Below, piece after piece: positions 1-13,953 of a stretch of 64,000 bases of DNA (its first letter is position 1; each line of letters opens with the position of its first letter). This stretch comes from Pseudoxanthomonas kalamensis DSM 18571 (GTDB lineage Bacteria > Pseudomonadota > Gammaproteobacteria > Xanthomonadales > Xanthomonadaceae): contig NZ_PDWQ01000004.1 in assembly GCF_010211745.1 (NCBI RefSeq), positions 62,001-126,000 of the forward strand. Reading direction: 5' to 3'. Position numbers and translations under genes: made by a program. The notes under the pieces were generated by a model, which was not told the origin of the DNA, made no database searches, and saw nothing but the letters and a program-made list of their open reading frames with translations.

Positions 1-878
1 CTGAGCAGTTCGGCGATGGTGAAGCAGTCGTGCACTTCGGCGAAGGAAATGTCGTCCACGCACAGTCCAGACTGCGCATAGGCCGCTGCGAAGGCACGGC
101 GCGGCCCTTCGAAGACCGCCAGATCCTTGGCCGACAGTGGCAACAGGTCGTTGATCTGGGCGGCGGCGCGAAATCCGACGGCACGACTATGCTCGCCGGC
201 CAGGTCGGCACGAGTCAGGACAACGGCCGCGGCGCCGTCGGACACCAGCGAGCAGTCGGTCTTCTTCAAGGGCTCCGCAATCATCGGATTGCGTTCCGAA
301 GACCTCAGGCAGAAGTCCAGGTCCAAGGGTCGGCGAAGCTGTGCCAGCGGATTGCGCATCGCCGCCAGGTGGTTCTTGACCGCGATATGGGCCATCGCCT
401 CGACGGGGTCGCCATATCGGGCTGCATAAGCCTGAGCGTAACGAGCGAATATCTGCGGAAAACTGAACCCGGCCTCCTCACGCTGGTAGGCGGCCGAGCC
501 CAGTGCGCGAGTGACCGCCTCGCCGGGAATGCCGGACATCTTTTCGGCGCCGACCACCAATGCACGTCGCACGCGGCCGGCGGCGATGGCGTCCATCGCC
601 GCATACAGGGCCGCAGCGCCGGATGCGCAGGCATTCTCGCAGCGGGTCGCAGGCTTGAAGCGCAGCGCCGGATCGGCCGCCAGTGTCAGCGAGGCGCAGA
701 ACCCGTCGGCTACCAGTCCGGCACCGTAGTGACCCAGCCAGACCGCGTCGATGTCCGATGCCTGCAGGCCGGCGTCCATGATCGCTTCACGGGCGGCGGA
801 AACGATCAGGTCTTCCAGCGAAAGTTCGTCGAAACGGCCGAACGGGGTGTGCCCCCAACCCACCATCACCGCATTCAT
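1..878 (-). CDS. Thiolase-fold acetyl-CoA acetyltransferase (C-terminal part beyond window)
   Basis: The frame opens at an ATG (876-878) and stays open to the window edge, giving about 292 codons. It reads as a thiolase of the SCP-x/acetyl-CoA acetyltransferase type. The nucleophile region is RCENACASG with the catalytic Cys near residue 84, and SDGAAAVVL lies further on. The C-terminal His and Cys active-site motifs lie outside the window. The start overlaps the stop of the upstream alpha/beta hydrolase in an ATGA, so the two are probably translated together. Members of this group act in lipid or sterol side-chain metabolism; the substrate here is unknown. Confidence 0.85.
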   Translation of the reverse strand, partial: MNAVMVGWGHTPFGRFDELSLEDLIVSAAREAIMDAGLQASDIDAVWLGHYGAGLVADGFCASLTLAADPALRFKPATRCENACASGAAALYAAMDAIAAGRVRRALVVGAEKMSGIPGEAVTRALGSAAYQREEAGFSFPQIFARYAQAYAARYGDPVEAMAHIAVKNHLAAMRNPLAQLRRPLDLDFCLRSSERNPMIAEPLKKTDCSLVSDGAAAVVLTRADLAGEHSRAVGFRAAAQINDLLPLSAKDLAVFEGPRRAFAAAYAQSGLCVDDISFAEVHDCFTIAELL

Positions 879-1744
879 GCGCTTTCCTCCCGCTCCAGCA
901 GGAATCGCTCGATGGCCTCGTAGGCGACGGGTTCGTCCAGCATCGGCGCATGCCCCCTGCCCGGCACGGTGACTGTCAGCAGGCCGGGGTGGCGCTCGAC
1001 CATGCGGGCTAGCGTCGGCACCGACAGGATGTCGGAAGTTTCTCCGCGGATTGCCAATGCGGGGAGAGGCCGCAGCGCGTCCCATAGCGGCCACAGATCC
1101 GGAGCAGGGGCAGCATCGGCGTCGGCGAAGGCATTGGCGATGGCCGGGTCGTAGGCAGACACCGGCCTGCCCTGCTCGTCTTCGAGAAAGAGCCTGCGCG
1201 TGAATGCCTGCCAGTCTCCGTCATCGTAATCCGGAAATACCACGGCATTGGCCTGACGCGCCTGCGCCACGGCTTCCTCCCAGGTTCGTGGCGAGGGTTG
1301 CGTGCCGATATGGGCGCGAATGCGTTGCAGGCCAGCGGGGTCCACTTCGGGCCCGACGTCGTTGAGGATCAAGCCGGCCACGCTTTGCGGCGCGGTCGCG
1401 CCCATCACCATCGCCATCACCCCGCCCATTGATGTCCCCAGCATCACCGCCCGGGACAAGCCCAGCCGGGCCATCAGGACAGCCATGTCCTGTACATATG
1501 TTGCCGGGGTATATCGGGCTGGCTCGGGATCATGATCGGAACGGCCGCGGCCACGCTGGTCCGGACACACGACCCTGTATCTCTCGGCCAGTCGCGGCGC
1601 CAACCGGTCGAAATCGGCACTGTTGCGGCTGAATCCGTGCATGCACAGTACCGCCAGCCGGGCATCGGCCGGACCGTAATCACGCGCATACAGGGTCAGC
1701 CCGCCGGATGCGGCCGGATAACGGAGTTCCCGATACGAGGTCAT
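875..1744 (-). CDS. Alpha/beta hydrolase
   Basis: 289 residues with the full alpha/beta hydrolase pattern. The oxyanion-side HGF lies near residue 36, DQRGRGRSD near 62-70, the nucleophile elbow GTSMGG has Ser about 105, and the C-terminal GRGHAPMLDEP supplies the catalytic His. There is no signal peptide, so it is cytoplasmic. Its stop overlaps the start of the downstream thiolase, which suggests a two-gene unit acting on an acyl or ester substrate. The exact substrate cannot be read from sequence. AGAGAGG precedes the ATG as a reasonable ribosome binding site. Confidence 0.85.
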   Translation of the reverse strand: MTSYRELRYPAASGGLTLYARDYGPADARLAVLCMHGFSRNSADFDRLAPRLAERYRVVCPDQRGRGRSDHDPEPARYTPATYVQDMAVLMARLGLSRAVMLGTSMGGVMAMVMGATAPQSVAGLILNDVGPEVDPAGLQRIRAHIGTQPSPRTWEEAVAQARQANAVVFPDYDDGDWQAFTRRLFLEDEQGRPVSAYDPAIANAFADADAAPAPDLWPLWDALRPLPALAIRGETSDILSVPTLARMVERHPGLLTVTVPGRGHAPMLDEPVAYEAIERFLLEREESA

Positions 1745-1866
1745 GCGCCCTCTCTGGATTGCACCGCCAGGCTGGCGACAGCCAGATCATAGGCAAGCAC
1801 CCTGCGCATCGGAGGTGCCCTTTCGTACAAGGGCCTGGGTGAAAACGAGCAGCGCTCAGTGGCGAT

Positions 1867-3432
1867 TCATTCCCACTCGATCGTAGCCGGCGGCTTGCCG
1901 CTGATGTCGTAGACCACGCGGGAGACGCCGCGAATTTCGTTGATGATGCGGTTGCTGACGGTGCCGAGGAAGTCGTAGGGCAAGTGTGCCCAGTGTGCGG
2001 TCATGAAGTCGATGGTTTCCACCGCGCGCAGGGCAATCACCCATTCGTAGGCACGGGCATCGCCGACCACGCCGACCGACTTGACCGGCAGGAACACGGC
2101 GAAGGCCTGGCTGGTGGTGTCGTACAGGTCGGCCTTGCGCAGTTCCTCGATGTAGATGGCGTCGGCGCGGGCCAGCAGTTCGGCATATTCGCGCTTGACC
2201 TCGCCGAGGATGCGCACGCCCAGACCCGGGCCGGGAAACGGGTGCCGGTAGACCATCTCGCGCGGTAGGCCCAGTTCCACGCCCAGCCGGCGAACCTCGT
2301 CCTTGAACAGCTCGCGCAGCGGTTCGACCAACTCCAGCTTCATGTCCTCGGGCAAGCCACCGACATTGTGGTGGCTCTTGATGACATGTGCCTTGCCGGT
2401 CTTGCTGCCGGCCGATTCGATCACGTCCGGATAGATGGTGCCCTGCGCCAGCCACTTGGCGTTGGACAGCTTGTTGGACTCTTCGTCGAAGATCTCGACG
2501 AACAGGTTGCCGATGATCTTGCGCTTGGCTTCCGGGTCGGCCACGCCTTCCAGCGCCGTGAAGTAGCGGTCGGCGGCGTTGACCCGGATCACCTTGACGC
2601 CCATGTGCTCTGCCATGGTCGCCATCACCTGATCGCCTTCCTGCCAGCGCAGCAGTCCGGTATCGACGAACACGCAGGTCAGCTGCTCGCCGATGGCCTT
2701 GTGCAGCAGCGCGGCGACCACCGAGGAATCCACGCCGCCGGACAGACCGAGGATGACTTCGTCGCTGCCGACCTGCCCGCGCACGCGTGCGATCTGGTCT
2801 TCGATGATGTTGGCCGGCGTCCACAGCGTGGCGCAACCGCAGGCATCGACGACGAAGCGGCGAAGCAGTTCCTGACCCTGCTTCGTGTGGGTGACTTCCG
2901 GGTGGAACTGCAAGCCGTACCACTTCCTGGACTCGTCGCTCATCGCCGCGACCGGGATGCGTTCGGTGACGGCGGTAACGGTGAAACCGGGCGGCGCCTG
3001 CGATACGTGGTCGCCGTGGCTCATCCACACGTCGATGCGCGGCGCGCCGTCATGATCGGACAGGCCGGCGAACAGCGCATCGGCCTGGACGATCTCGACC
3101 TCGGCATGGCCGAATTCGCGCTGGTCCGCCGCTTCGGTGGCGCCGCCCAGCTGCGCCGCCAGGGTCTGCATGCCGTAGCAGATGCCCAGGATCGGCAGGC
3201 CGCTGTCGAACACCTGCGGCGGTGCGGCCGGCGCACCGGCCTGGGTGGTCGATTCCGGCCCGCCGGACAGGATGATGCCCTTGGCTCCGAACCCGGCGAT
3301 TTCAGCCGGATCGTGGTCCCAGGCCCAGATTTCGCAATAGACGCCGATCTCGCGAATGCGACGCGCGATCAGCTGCGTGTACTGCGCGCCGAAGTCGAGG
3401 ATGAGGATCTTGTCGCTGTGGATGTTGGTCAT
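1867..3432 (-). CDS. guaA: GMP synthase (glutamine-hydrolysing)
   Basis: 521 residues, normal for GuaA. It converts XMP to GMP with glutamine and ATP, the last step of guanine nucleotide synthesis, in the cytoplasm. The class I amidotransferase domain is at about 8-200 with the nucleophile Cys85 in GICYGMQ and the HPEVTHT His/Glu. The ATP pyrophosphatase P-loop is [17 protein letters not shown]. The C-terminal dimerisation domain ends in PPATIEWE, the usual GuaA tail. The start [15 protein letters not shown] was chosen because the frame upstream runs through a low-complexity repeat. It follows guaB in the same direction. Confidence 0.98.
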   Translation of the reverse strand: MTNIHSDKILILDFGAQYTQLIARRIREIGVYCEIWAWDHDPAEIAGFGAKGIILSGGPESTTQAGAPAAPPQVFDSGLPILGICYGMQTLAAQLGGATEAADQREFGHAEVEIVQADALFAGLSDHDGAPRIDVWMSHGDHVSQAPPGFTVTAVTERIPVAAMSDESRKWYGLQFHPEVTHTKQGQELLRRFVVDACGCATLWTPANIIEDQIARVRGQVGSDEVILGLSGGVDSSVVAALLHKAIGEQLTCVFVDTGLLRWQEGDQVMATMAEHMGVKVIRVNAADRYFTALEGVADPEAKRKIIGNLFVEIFDEESNKLSNAKWLAQGTIYPDVIESAGSKTGKAHVIKSHHNVGGLPEDMKLELVEPLRELFKDEVRRLGVELGLPREMVYRHPFPGPGLGVRILGEVKREYAELLARADAIYIEELRKADLYDTTSQAFAVFLPVKSVGVVGDARAYEWVIALRAVETIDFMTAHWAHLPYDFLGTVSNRIINEIRGVSRVVYDISGKPPATIEWE

Positions 3433-3438
3433 GGTGCA

Positions 3439-3554
3439 AGGAGTGAGTGGAGAGGAGTGAGAAGTGAGCAAAGAAGCGGCAACTGATGGAGGAAACGAAG
3501 TGCTGGAACCATTTCTCACTCCTCACTCCTCACTCCTCTTTGCTCACTTCCCCT
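3439..3554. repeat. GAGTGAG-type heptad repeats in inverted arrangement between guaB and guaA
   Basis: The guaB-guaA gap holds several copies of a GAGTGAG/AGGAGTG unit on one side (3439-3470). The complementary CTCACTC units lie on the other side (3515-3536). A 14-bp element GAAGTGAGCAAAGA at 3461-3474 is repeated inverted at 3537-3550 with a 62-nt loop. Similar purine-rich heptads occur between genes in this family, but I cannot confirm copy number here. Confidence 0.6.
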
Positions 3555-3562
3555 TTCCGCCG

Positions 3563-6899
<3,337 letters not shown>

Positions 6900-6908
6900 A
6901 ACGGGCCG

Positions 6909-8099
6909 TCAGGCTACCGGCGAATGCGCATCGGCAATGGCCGTACGGGGCCGCGACCGGGTTTCCCATATCGCCACGGCCAACAGCACCACCAGCACCA
7001 GCGCGTGCGCCAGCAACGGCTGCGCATGCAGGGCGACCGGCAGCAGCGCCAGCAGGCCGGCGAAACCGGCCAGATGCGACAACGGGAAGCGACCGTAGAC
7101 CGCGCGCTTGTACAGTCCGTTACCGAGCAGGAACAGGGCCGCGCCACCCAGCAGCACACCAGCCTGGATCGGTTCCAGATGCCCGCGCGGATGGGCGATG
7201 ACCAGGTCGTTGGCGACCGCCGCCACGATCACCCCGGCCAGGATGATCACGTGCACGTAGTGGTAATACGCGCCGTAGCGGCCGGGATCCTCGGCGGCAA
7301 CGATCACCCGAGTGGCGTCTTTGACCGCGACGTTGAAGTAGATCCACCACATCGCCAGGCTGCCGACGAAGGAAATCAGGAAGGCGCCGACGATGGCCGA
7401 GTCCCAATGGTGCTCGTGGGCCAGGGTGGCGCCGGTGACCAGGATCGATTCGCCCAGCGCGACGATCATGAACAGACCGCAGCGCTCGACCAAGTGGCCG
7501 CCTTCGATGGTCCAGTCGCGCTTGCTGTCCGAGCGCCCCAGCCCCGGCAACGGGAAACCCAACATCGGCGAGACGTATTCGCACAACACCGCCACCGACC
7601 ACAGGCCGATGCGCCAGCCGCCCTCGCTGAAACCGCCGGCCAGCCAGAACGCCGCGCTGATGCAGGCCCAGCCGAGGATGCGCGTGTAGTTGGCCGCCAG
7701 CGGCTGGCCGCGCAGGCTGAGGCGGATGAACAGCGCCCGCCCGACCTGGATCGCCGCATAACTGCCGGCGAACAACAGGCCGCGCTCGCCGAAGGCTTCC
7801 GGCAGCGCCGCCGCCATCAGCAGGGCCAGCAGCATGATGCCGAACAGCAGCAGGCGGATCGGCCGGGTTTCCGGATCGAACCAGTTGGTGACCCAGACCG
7901 TGTACTGCCAGCCAAGCCAGACCGCGAACCACAGCAGCATCGCCTGACCGATGCCGGCCCAGCTCAGGTGGCCGAGCAGGAAGTGCGAAACCTGGGTGAC
8001 GGCGAAAACATAGACCAGGTCGAAGAGCAGTTCGGCGTAGCTGACCTTGGCTTCGTGGCCGTCGCGCACACGCAACAGCGGATGGGGAGCGGACGACAT
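6909..8099 (-). CDS. LtrA family (low temperature requirement protein A) membrane protein
   Basis: 396 residues, nearly all hydrophobic helices separated by short loops. The N-terminal ELLFDLVYVFAVTQVSHFL is the hallmark of the LtrA family. The conserved ERCGLFMIVALGESI and FNVAVKD segments lie in the second half. LtrA was named from Listeria mutants impaired at low temperature; its biochemical role is not established. It follows a small membrane-protein gene by 19 bp and the SDR gene beyond that, so it may end a three-gene leftward unit. Confidence 0.85.
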   Translation of the reverse strand: MSSAPHPLLRVRDGHEAKVSYAELLFDLVYVFAVTQVSHFLLGHLSWAGIGQAMLLWFAVWLGWQYTVWVTNWFDPETRPIRLLLFGIMLLALLMAAALPEAFGERGLLFAGSYAAIQVGRALFIRLSLRGQPLAANYTRILGWACISAAFWLAGGFSEGGWRIGLWSVAVLCEYVSPMLGFPLPGLGRSDSKRDWTIEGGHLVERCGLFMIVALGESILVTGATLAHEHHWDSAIVGAFLISFVGSLAMWWIYFNVAVKDATRVIVAAEDPGRYGAYYHYVHVIILAGVIVAAVANDLVIAHPRGHLEPIQAGVLLGGAALFLLGNGLYKRAVYGRFPLSHLAGFAGLLALLPVALHAQPLLAHALVLVVLLAVAIWETRSRPRTAIADAHSPVA

Positions 8100-8118
8100 C
8101 AGGTGCTTTTCCTCGCGA

Positions 8119-8370
8119 TCATTTTCCGGGCAGCTTCCACGCCAGCAGCGCCGCCAACGCTACCGGCAGCAGGTAGATCAGGGTCTGGATCGGCGCTTCC
8201 TCGGCCAGCGAATAGCCGTGCGACAAGCCGGTCCGCAGATTCCAGCCGACTACCAGCAACCACGCCACCGCGAAGCCGGCGAACGCCCAGCGCCGGCGGC
8301 CGGGGCCGCCCAGCCACATCGACACGGCCGCGACGGCCAGGCCGATCAGGATCAGGATCAAGGTGCGCAT
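8119..8370 (-). CDS. Small membrane protein of unknown function
   Basis: 83 residues with three predicted hydrophobic segments at about 3-17, 23-37 and 60-78, and a Lys-rich end (WKLPGK). The start at 8370 is preferred over an ATG twelve codons upstream: GGAGG sits about 8 nt before it, and the upstream choice would overlap the SDR stop. It lies 16 bp after the SDR gene and 19 bp before the LtrA gene. I do not recognise the family. Confidence 0.6.
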   Translation of the reverse strand: MRTLILILIGLAVAAVSMWLGGPGRRRWAFAGFAVAWLLVVGWNLRTGLSHGYSLAEEAPIQTLIYLLPVALAALLAWKLPGK

Positions 8371-8386
8371 GCGGGTCGCCTCCGGT

Positions 8387-9163
8387 TCAGCGGGTAGTGT
8401 AGCCACCGTTGGCGAAAATCGTCTGCCCGGTGATCCACCAGCCGTCGGTGACCAGGAACTTGATGATCGGCGCGATGTCCTCGATATCGGTCAGGCCGGT
8501 CTTGCTGTATTTGCTCAGCGCCGCGGCGGACTTGTGATAGGCCACCGCGTCGGGCTTTTCCTGCCCGTAGAAGAACGGCGTGTCCATCGGGCCGGGACCA
8601 ATGGCGTTGACCGAGATGCCGCGCTCGCCGAATTCCTTCGACGCGGCGCGGGTGAAATGCTCGACCGCGGCCTTGCTGCCCGGATACACGGCATAGAACG
8701 GCGTGTACGCGGCCAGCAGCGAGCTGACGATGGTGACGATGCTGCCACGCTCGGCCAGAGTACGGCCGGCTTCCTGGATGAAGAAGAACGCGGCCTTGGC
8801 GTTGATCGCGAAGCTGTCGTCGAAATCCTTCTCGGTCACCTCGGCGATCGGCTTCTTGATCACGATGCCGGCGGTGTTGATGGCAATGTCGATCTTGCCG
8901 AACGCCTGTAGCGCCCGCTCGAACAGCGCGGCGACCTGGGCCGGTTGGGTCAGGTCGCCCTGCACCGCCAGCGCCTTGGCCCCGGTCGCCTGCACGGCAG
9001 CCACCGTCTCCTCGGCGGCAGCCCGGGTGGCGTCGCTGTTGTAGTGGACCACGACCGCCGCCGCACCGGACGCGGCCAGGTCGCGGGAAATTAGTCCGCC
9101 CAGGTTCTTGGCGCCGCCGGCGATCAGGACGACCTTGTCTTGCAGGGAATGGTTTGCGCTCAT
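8387..9163 (-). CDS. SDR family oxidoreductase
   Basis: 258 residues, a classical short-chain dehydrogenase/reductase. The nucleotide-binding motif at the N terminus is GGAKNLGG, a variant of GxxxGxG. NTAG lies near residue 90, and the catalytic Ser and YPGSK (Tyr-x3-Lys) follow in the usual spacing. PGPMDTPFF and a C-terminal GGYTTR complete the fold. The gene is divergent from a LysR regulator with a palindrome in the 108-bp gap, the usual layout of a regulator and its target. Substrate unknown. Confidence 0.88.
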   Translation of the reverse strand: MSANHSLQDKVVLIAGGAKNLGGLISRDLAASGAAAVVVHYNSDATRAAAEETVAAVQATGAKALAVQGDLTQPAQVAALFERALQAFGKIDIAINTAGIVIKKPIAEVTEKDFDDSFAINAKAAFFFIQEAGRTLAERGSIVTIVSSLLAAYTPFYAVYPGSKAAVEHFTRAASKEFGERGISVNAIGPGPMDTPFFYGQEKPDAVAYHKSAAALSKYSKTGLTDIEDIAPIIKFLVTDGWWITGQTIFANGGYTTR

Positions 9164-9250
9164 CGGGCTTTCCTTGTGTCGTAGCGAAGGGAGTGCCCGC
9201 AGTTTCTTCGCTCGATGTTTTCGGATAAATAAGCCAGAATCTGAAATTGA

Positions 9251-9267
9251 ATTCGATACGGTCGAAT
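9251..9267. promoter_or_regulatory. Candidate LysR operator between the SDR and lysR-type genes
   Basis: ATTCGA-N5-TCGAAT is a perfect inverted repeat and contains the T-N11-A pattern expected of LysR-type sites (T9253 and A9265). It ends 4 bp before the regulator start codon and lies in the divergent promoter gap. Bound protein would block the regulator's own transcription and could act on the SDR promoter. Confidence 0.5.
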
Positions 9268-9271
9268 AATC

Positions 9272-10174
9272 ATGGATCTGTTGCAGTCGCTGGGCATCTT
9301 CAGCCGGGTCGCCGAAGCCGGCAGCTTCAGCCGTGCCGCCGATGCGCTGGGCATGGCGACCTCGTCGGTCTCGGCCGCCGTGCAACGGCTGGAGCAGCAC
9401 CTCGGCGTCCCGCTGTTCCAGCGCACCACACGCAAGGTCCGCCTGAGCAGCGAAGGCGAAGTGCTGTACGAGCGCGCCGCCCAGTTGCTCGGCGATGCCG
9501 AGGACGTGCGCGGCCTGTTCCGGCGCGACCGCCTGCCTTCCGGGCAGTTGCGGGTGGAAGTGCCGGCGCGGATCGCCCGCACCCTGATCGCACCGGCCCT
9601 GCCCGGCTTTCTGGCCCGCTACCCGGACATTTCGCTGGAACTCGGCAGCACCGACCGCCTCAGCAACCTGGTCGAGGAAGGCATCGATTGCGTGCTGCGC
9701 GTCGGCGAGCTGAACGTGTCGGGGCTGGTGGCGCGGCCGCTCGGCCGGTTCGCGGTCGGCACCTTTGCCAGCCCGGCCCTGATCGAGCGCCACGGCATGC
9801 CGACCGACCCGCCCACTTTGGCGCGGCTGCCGGTGGTGCACTTCGGCCGAATCGCGGCCGGCAAGCACGAGAACTGGGAATACCAGGACGACAGCGGCCA
9901 GTTGCTGTCGCTCGACCTGCGCGGCAGCGTCTCGGTCGGCAATGCCGAGGCCTACATCGCCTGCTGCGAGGCCGGCCTGGGCATGATCCAGGTGCCGCGC
10001 TACGACGTCGCCGAGTTGCTGGCGCTGGGCCGGTTGGTCGAGATCGTGCTGCCGGGGCTGCACGCCCCCAGCCTGCCGGTCAGCGTGCTGTACCCGCCGT
10101 CGCGGCGGTTGTCGCGTGCGCTGCAAGCGTTCGTCGAATGGCTGGACGACCTGCTGGCCCCGCACTTGGAATAG
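9272..10174 (+). CDS. LysR family transcriptional regulator
   Basis: 300 residues. The N-terminal winged helix-turn-helix spans about 1-60 (FSRVAEAGSFSRAADALGM, then SVSAAVQRLEQHLGVPLFQRTTRKV), the standard LysR signature. The rest is a periplasmic-binding-protein-like effector domain. The pattern of the effector half (GLVARPLGRFAVGTFASPAL) resembles the AaeR/DmlR/PecT-like branch. It is divergent from the SDR gene, its likely target. Effector unknown. Confidence 0.92.
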   Translation: MDLLQSLGIFSRVAEAGSFSRAADALGMATSSVSAAVQRLEQHLGVPLFQRTTRKVRLSSEGEVLYERAAQLLGDAEDVRGLFRRDRLPSGQLRVEVPARIARTLIAPALPGFLARYPDISLELGSTDRLSNLVEEGIDCVLRVGELNVSGLVARPLGRFAVGTFASPALIERHGMPTDPPTLARLPVVHFGRIAAGKHENWEYQDDSGQLLSLDLRGSVSVGNAEAYIACCEAGLGMIQVPRYDVAELLALGRLVEIVLPGLHAPSLPVSVLYPPSRRLSRALQAFVEWLDDLLAPHLE

Positions 10175-10239
10175 CACAGCCGCAAGCCTCGGACCCGCCT
10201 CCGGCGTTTGCTAGCATCGTCGCGCCTGCATCTTCAGGA

Positions 10240-11250
10240 ATGACGGTGGTGACCCCGATCGAAGAATTCCCTGCCGACGCGCTGCCGGCCGATCTCGACA
10301 CCCTGCTCGCCGGCGCCCGACCCTGCGTGCTGCGCGGGCTGTGCGCCGACTGGCCGCTAGTGCAGCTGGCGCGGCAGGACGATTCGCGCTTCGCACAAGC
10401 GCTGGCTGGGCTGGACAGCGGCGAGCCGGTGGATACCCTGCGCCTGCCACCGGAAGCCGAAGGCATCGTCGGCTACAACGACGACCTGTCCGGGTTCAGC
10501 TATCGCCACTTCCGGGTTTCGGTCACCGAGGCCTTGCAGCGATTGGCCGCCTGCAGCCGGAACGCACACCCTCCCGGTATCGCCCTGCAAAGCGCCCCGA
10601 TTGCCACCTGCCTGCCCGGCATGCTGCACACCCATTCCCTGCCGCTGCGGCTGCCGGCCGCGACGACGCCGCGGATCTGGATCGGCAACCGGGTGACCAC
10701 GCCGGCGCATTTCGACAGCAGCCACAACATCGCCGTCGCGCTGTGCGGCCAGCGGCGCTTCACCCTGTTCCCGCCGGAGCAGATCGGCAACCTGTACATC
10801 GGCCCGCCGGATTTCGCGCCGACGGCCGCGGCGATCACCGTGGCGCGGCTGGACCGACCGGATTTCCAGCGCTTCCCGCGACTGCGCGAGGCGCTGGAGG
10901 CCGGCCAGAGCGCCGTGCTGGGGCCCGGCGATGCGATCTACATCCCGCCGGTCTGGTGGCACCACGTCGAGTCGCTGGAACAGCTGAATGCGCTGGTCAA
11001 CTACTGGTGGAGCACCCCGGTGGTCGCCGGCGAGCCGGCGCAACCCGGGCTGTCCGCGCTGATGCACGCACTGCTGGCGTTCTCCGGCCTGCCGGAGAGC
11101 GAACGCAAGGCCTGGCAGGCCGTATTCGGGCATTACGTGTTCGGCGAGGATCCCGGCACGCACCTGCCGCCGGACCGACGCGGCGTGCTCGGCCCGCCTT
11201 CGGCCGACAGCATGCAGCGGCTGAAGGAACTTGCGCGGCGCGGGCTGTAG
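10240..11250 (+). CDS. Cupin-8/JmjC-like hydroxylase-fold protein
   Basis: 336 residues of the cupin-8 family, related to JmjC 2-oxoglutarate and Fe(II) oxygenases. The metal motif is visible as HFDSSHN (His-x-Asp) followed much later by PVWWHHVE, which supplies the distal His. ALCGQRRFTLFPPEQIGNLYIGP between them is typical of the group. Members hydroxylate proteins or small molecules; the target here is unknown. The chosen ATG gives an N terminus (MTVVTPIEEF) that fits the family. It is convergent with moeB with only 12 bp between the stops. Confidence 0.8.
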   Translation: MTVVTPIEEFPADALPADLDTLLAGARPCVLRGLCADWPLVQLARQDDSRFAQALAGLDSGEPVDTLRLPPEAEGIVGYNDDLSGFSYRHFRVSVTEALQRLAACSRNAHPPGIALQSAPIATCLPGMLHTHSLPLRLPAATTPRIWIGNRVTTPAHFDSSHNIAVALCGQRRFTLFPPEQIGNLYIGPPDFAPTAAAITVARLDRPDFQRFPRLREALEAGQSAVLGPGDAIYIPPVWWHHVESLEQLNALVNYWWSTPVVAGEPAQPGLSALMHALLAFSGLPESERKAWQAVFGHYVFGEDPGTHLPPDRRGVLGPPSADSMQRLKELARRGL

Positions 11251-11262
11251 ACGACGCGGCGC

Positions 11263-12399
11263 TCAGTCGGCGGCGCAGAAGCGTTCGTAGTCGATGTAAC
11301 CCGCCAGTTCGCGGCCCGGCGCGCAGGACAGGCATTCCGGGTCCGGCCGCAGCAACGTCTCGCGGAATCGCATGCCCAGCGCATCGAAACTCAACAGCCG
11401 TCCGACCAGCGGCTCGCCGATCTCCAACAATAGTTTCAACGCCTCGGTCGCCTGCAGCAGGCCGATCACCCCCGGCAACACGCCCAGCACCCCGGCCTCG
11501 GCGCAGTTGGGGGCGAATTCCGGTGCCGGCGGCTGCGGATACAGGCAGCGGTAACACGGCGCCCGGCCGCGATGTCGGCCCGCATCGAACACGCCGAGCT
11601 GGCCGCGGAAGCGTTCCACCGCGCCATACACCAACGGCAGGCGGTGACGGATGCAGGCATCGTTGAGCAGATAGCGGACCGGGAAATTGTCGGCGCCGTC
11701 GATCACCACGTCGACGCCGTCCAGCAGCCAGTCGATGTTGATCGAGGTGACCCGTTCGGTCACCGGCTCGACCTCGATGCGCGGGTTCAGCGCCGTCAGC
11801 GTGGCCGCCGCCGACGCCGCCTTCGGCCGGCCGATGCGATCCTCGGCATGCAGGATCTGCCGCTGCAGGTTGCTGCGTTCGATCCGGTCGTCGTCGGCGA
11901 TGCGCAGATGTCCCACCCCGGCCGCGGCCAGGTAGTAGGCGGCCGGCGACCCCAGCCCGCCGGCACCGACCAGCAGCACGCGCGAACGTTCCAGCCGGCG
12001 CTGGCCCTCGACGCCGATCTCCGGCAGCAGCAAGTGGCGCGAATAACGTTCGCCGAAATCGCGCAGGTCGGCCTCCAGTTGCGGCACGACCGTCGGCAGT
12101 CCGGCCGCGGTCCACGCCGTCATGCCGCCGCTGACCGAAGCCAGCTCGGCATATCCGGCGCGCTGCAAGGCTTGCGCCGCCGCCAGCGAGCGCGCACCGA
12201 CCTGGCAGAGCAGCAGGACTTCGACGCCCGGATCGGGCAGCCAGCGGCGCGGATCGGCTTCCAGGGCGGCGCGCGGAACGCCCAGTGCGCCTTCGGCCTG
12301 GCCGCCGGCGCGCTCGTGGTCCTCGCGCACGTCGACCAGCACCGCGCCCTGCGCCTGTCGCAGTCGCGCCTGTTGCGGGGAAATTTCGCGGATCGCCAT
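11263..12399 (-). CDS. moeB: Molybdopterin-synthase adenylyltransferase with N-terminal rhodanese domain
   Basis: 378 residues. A rhodanese domain at about 1-100 carries the CQVGARS active-site loop. It is followed by a ThiF/MoeB E1-like domain. Visible motifs are GAGGLGSPAAYYLAAAG for ATP, DGADNFPVRYLLND, two zinc Cys pairs (CYRC and CLSC) and the conserved Cys in NCAEAGVLG. MoeB adenylates the C-terminal glycine of a ubiquitin-like sulfur carrier such as MoaD; the rhodanese domain would supply sulfur. It could serve ThiS or another carrier too. It follows der by 33 bp. Confidence 0.87.
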   Translation of the reverse strand: MAIREISPQQARLRQAQGAVLVDVREDHERAGGQAEGALGVPRAALEADPRRWLPDPGVEVLLLCQVGARSLAAAQALQRAGYAELASVSGGMTAWTAAGLPTVVPQLEADLRDFGERYSRHLLLPEIGVEGQRRLERSRVLLVGAGGLGSPAAYYLAAAGVGHLRIADDDRIERSNLQRQILHAEDRIGRPKAASAAATLTALNPRIEVEPVTERVTSINIDWLLDGVDVVIDGADNFPVRYLLNDACIRHRLPLVYGAVERFRGQLGVFDAGRHRGRAPCYRCLYPQPPAPEFAPNCAEAGVLGVLPGVIGLLQATEALKLLLEIGEPLVGRLLSFDALGMRFRETLLRPDPECLSCAPGRELAGYIDYERFCAAD

Positions 12400-12432
12400 G
12401 CCGCGATTATCGCGCCACGGCGTCGGCAACGC

Positions 12433-13833
<1,401 letters not shown>

Positions 13834-13861
13834 GGGAAACAACGTCTTGGAGATGCGGAAA

Positions 13862-13891
13862 CCGGGGCAAGCGTAACCGCTTTTGCCCCGG
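13862..13891 (-). terminator. Hairpin between bamB and der
   Basis: CCGGGGCAA (13862-13870) pairs exactly with TTGCCCCGG (13883-13891). An inner GCG/CGC stem extends it with a 2-nt bulge. On the leftward transcript only TTT follows, so it may attenuate rather than stop transcription between bamB and der. Confidence 0.4.
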
Positions 13892-13953
13892 CGGGTGGGT
13901 CGCCGACGGCGACCGGATCGGCTGCGGACGCTTGCCGCAGCCTTGTTCGGATA

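Noticed and set aside
1741-1809. A 22-codon frame just before the alpha/beta hydrolase, ending in its start codon
   Set aside because: The overlap looks like coupling, but there is no ribosome binding site and no family resemblance.
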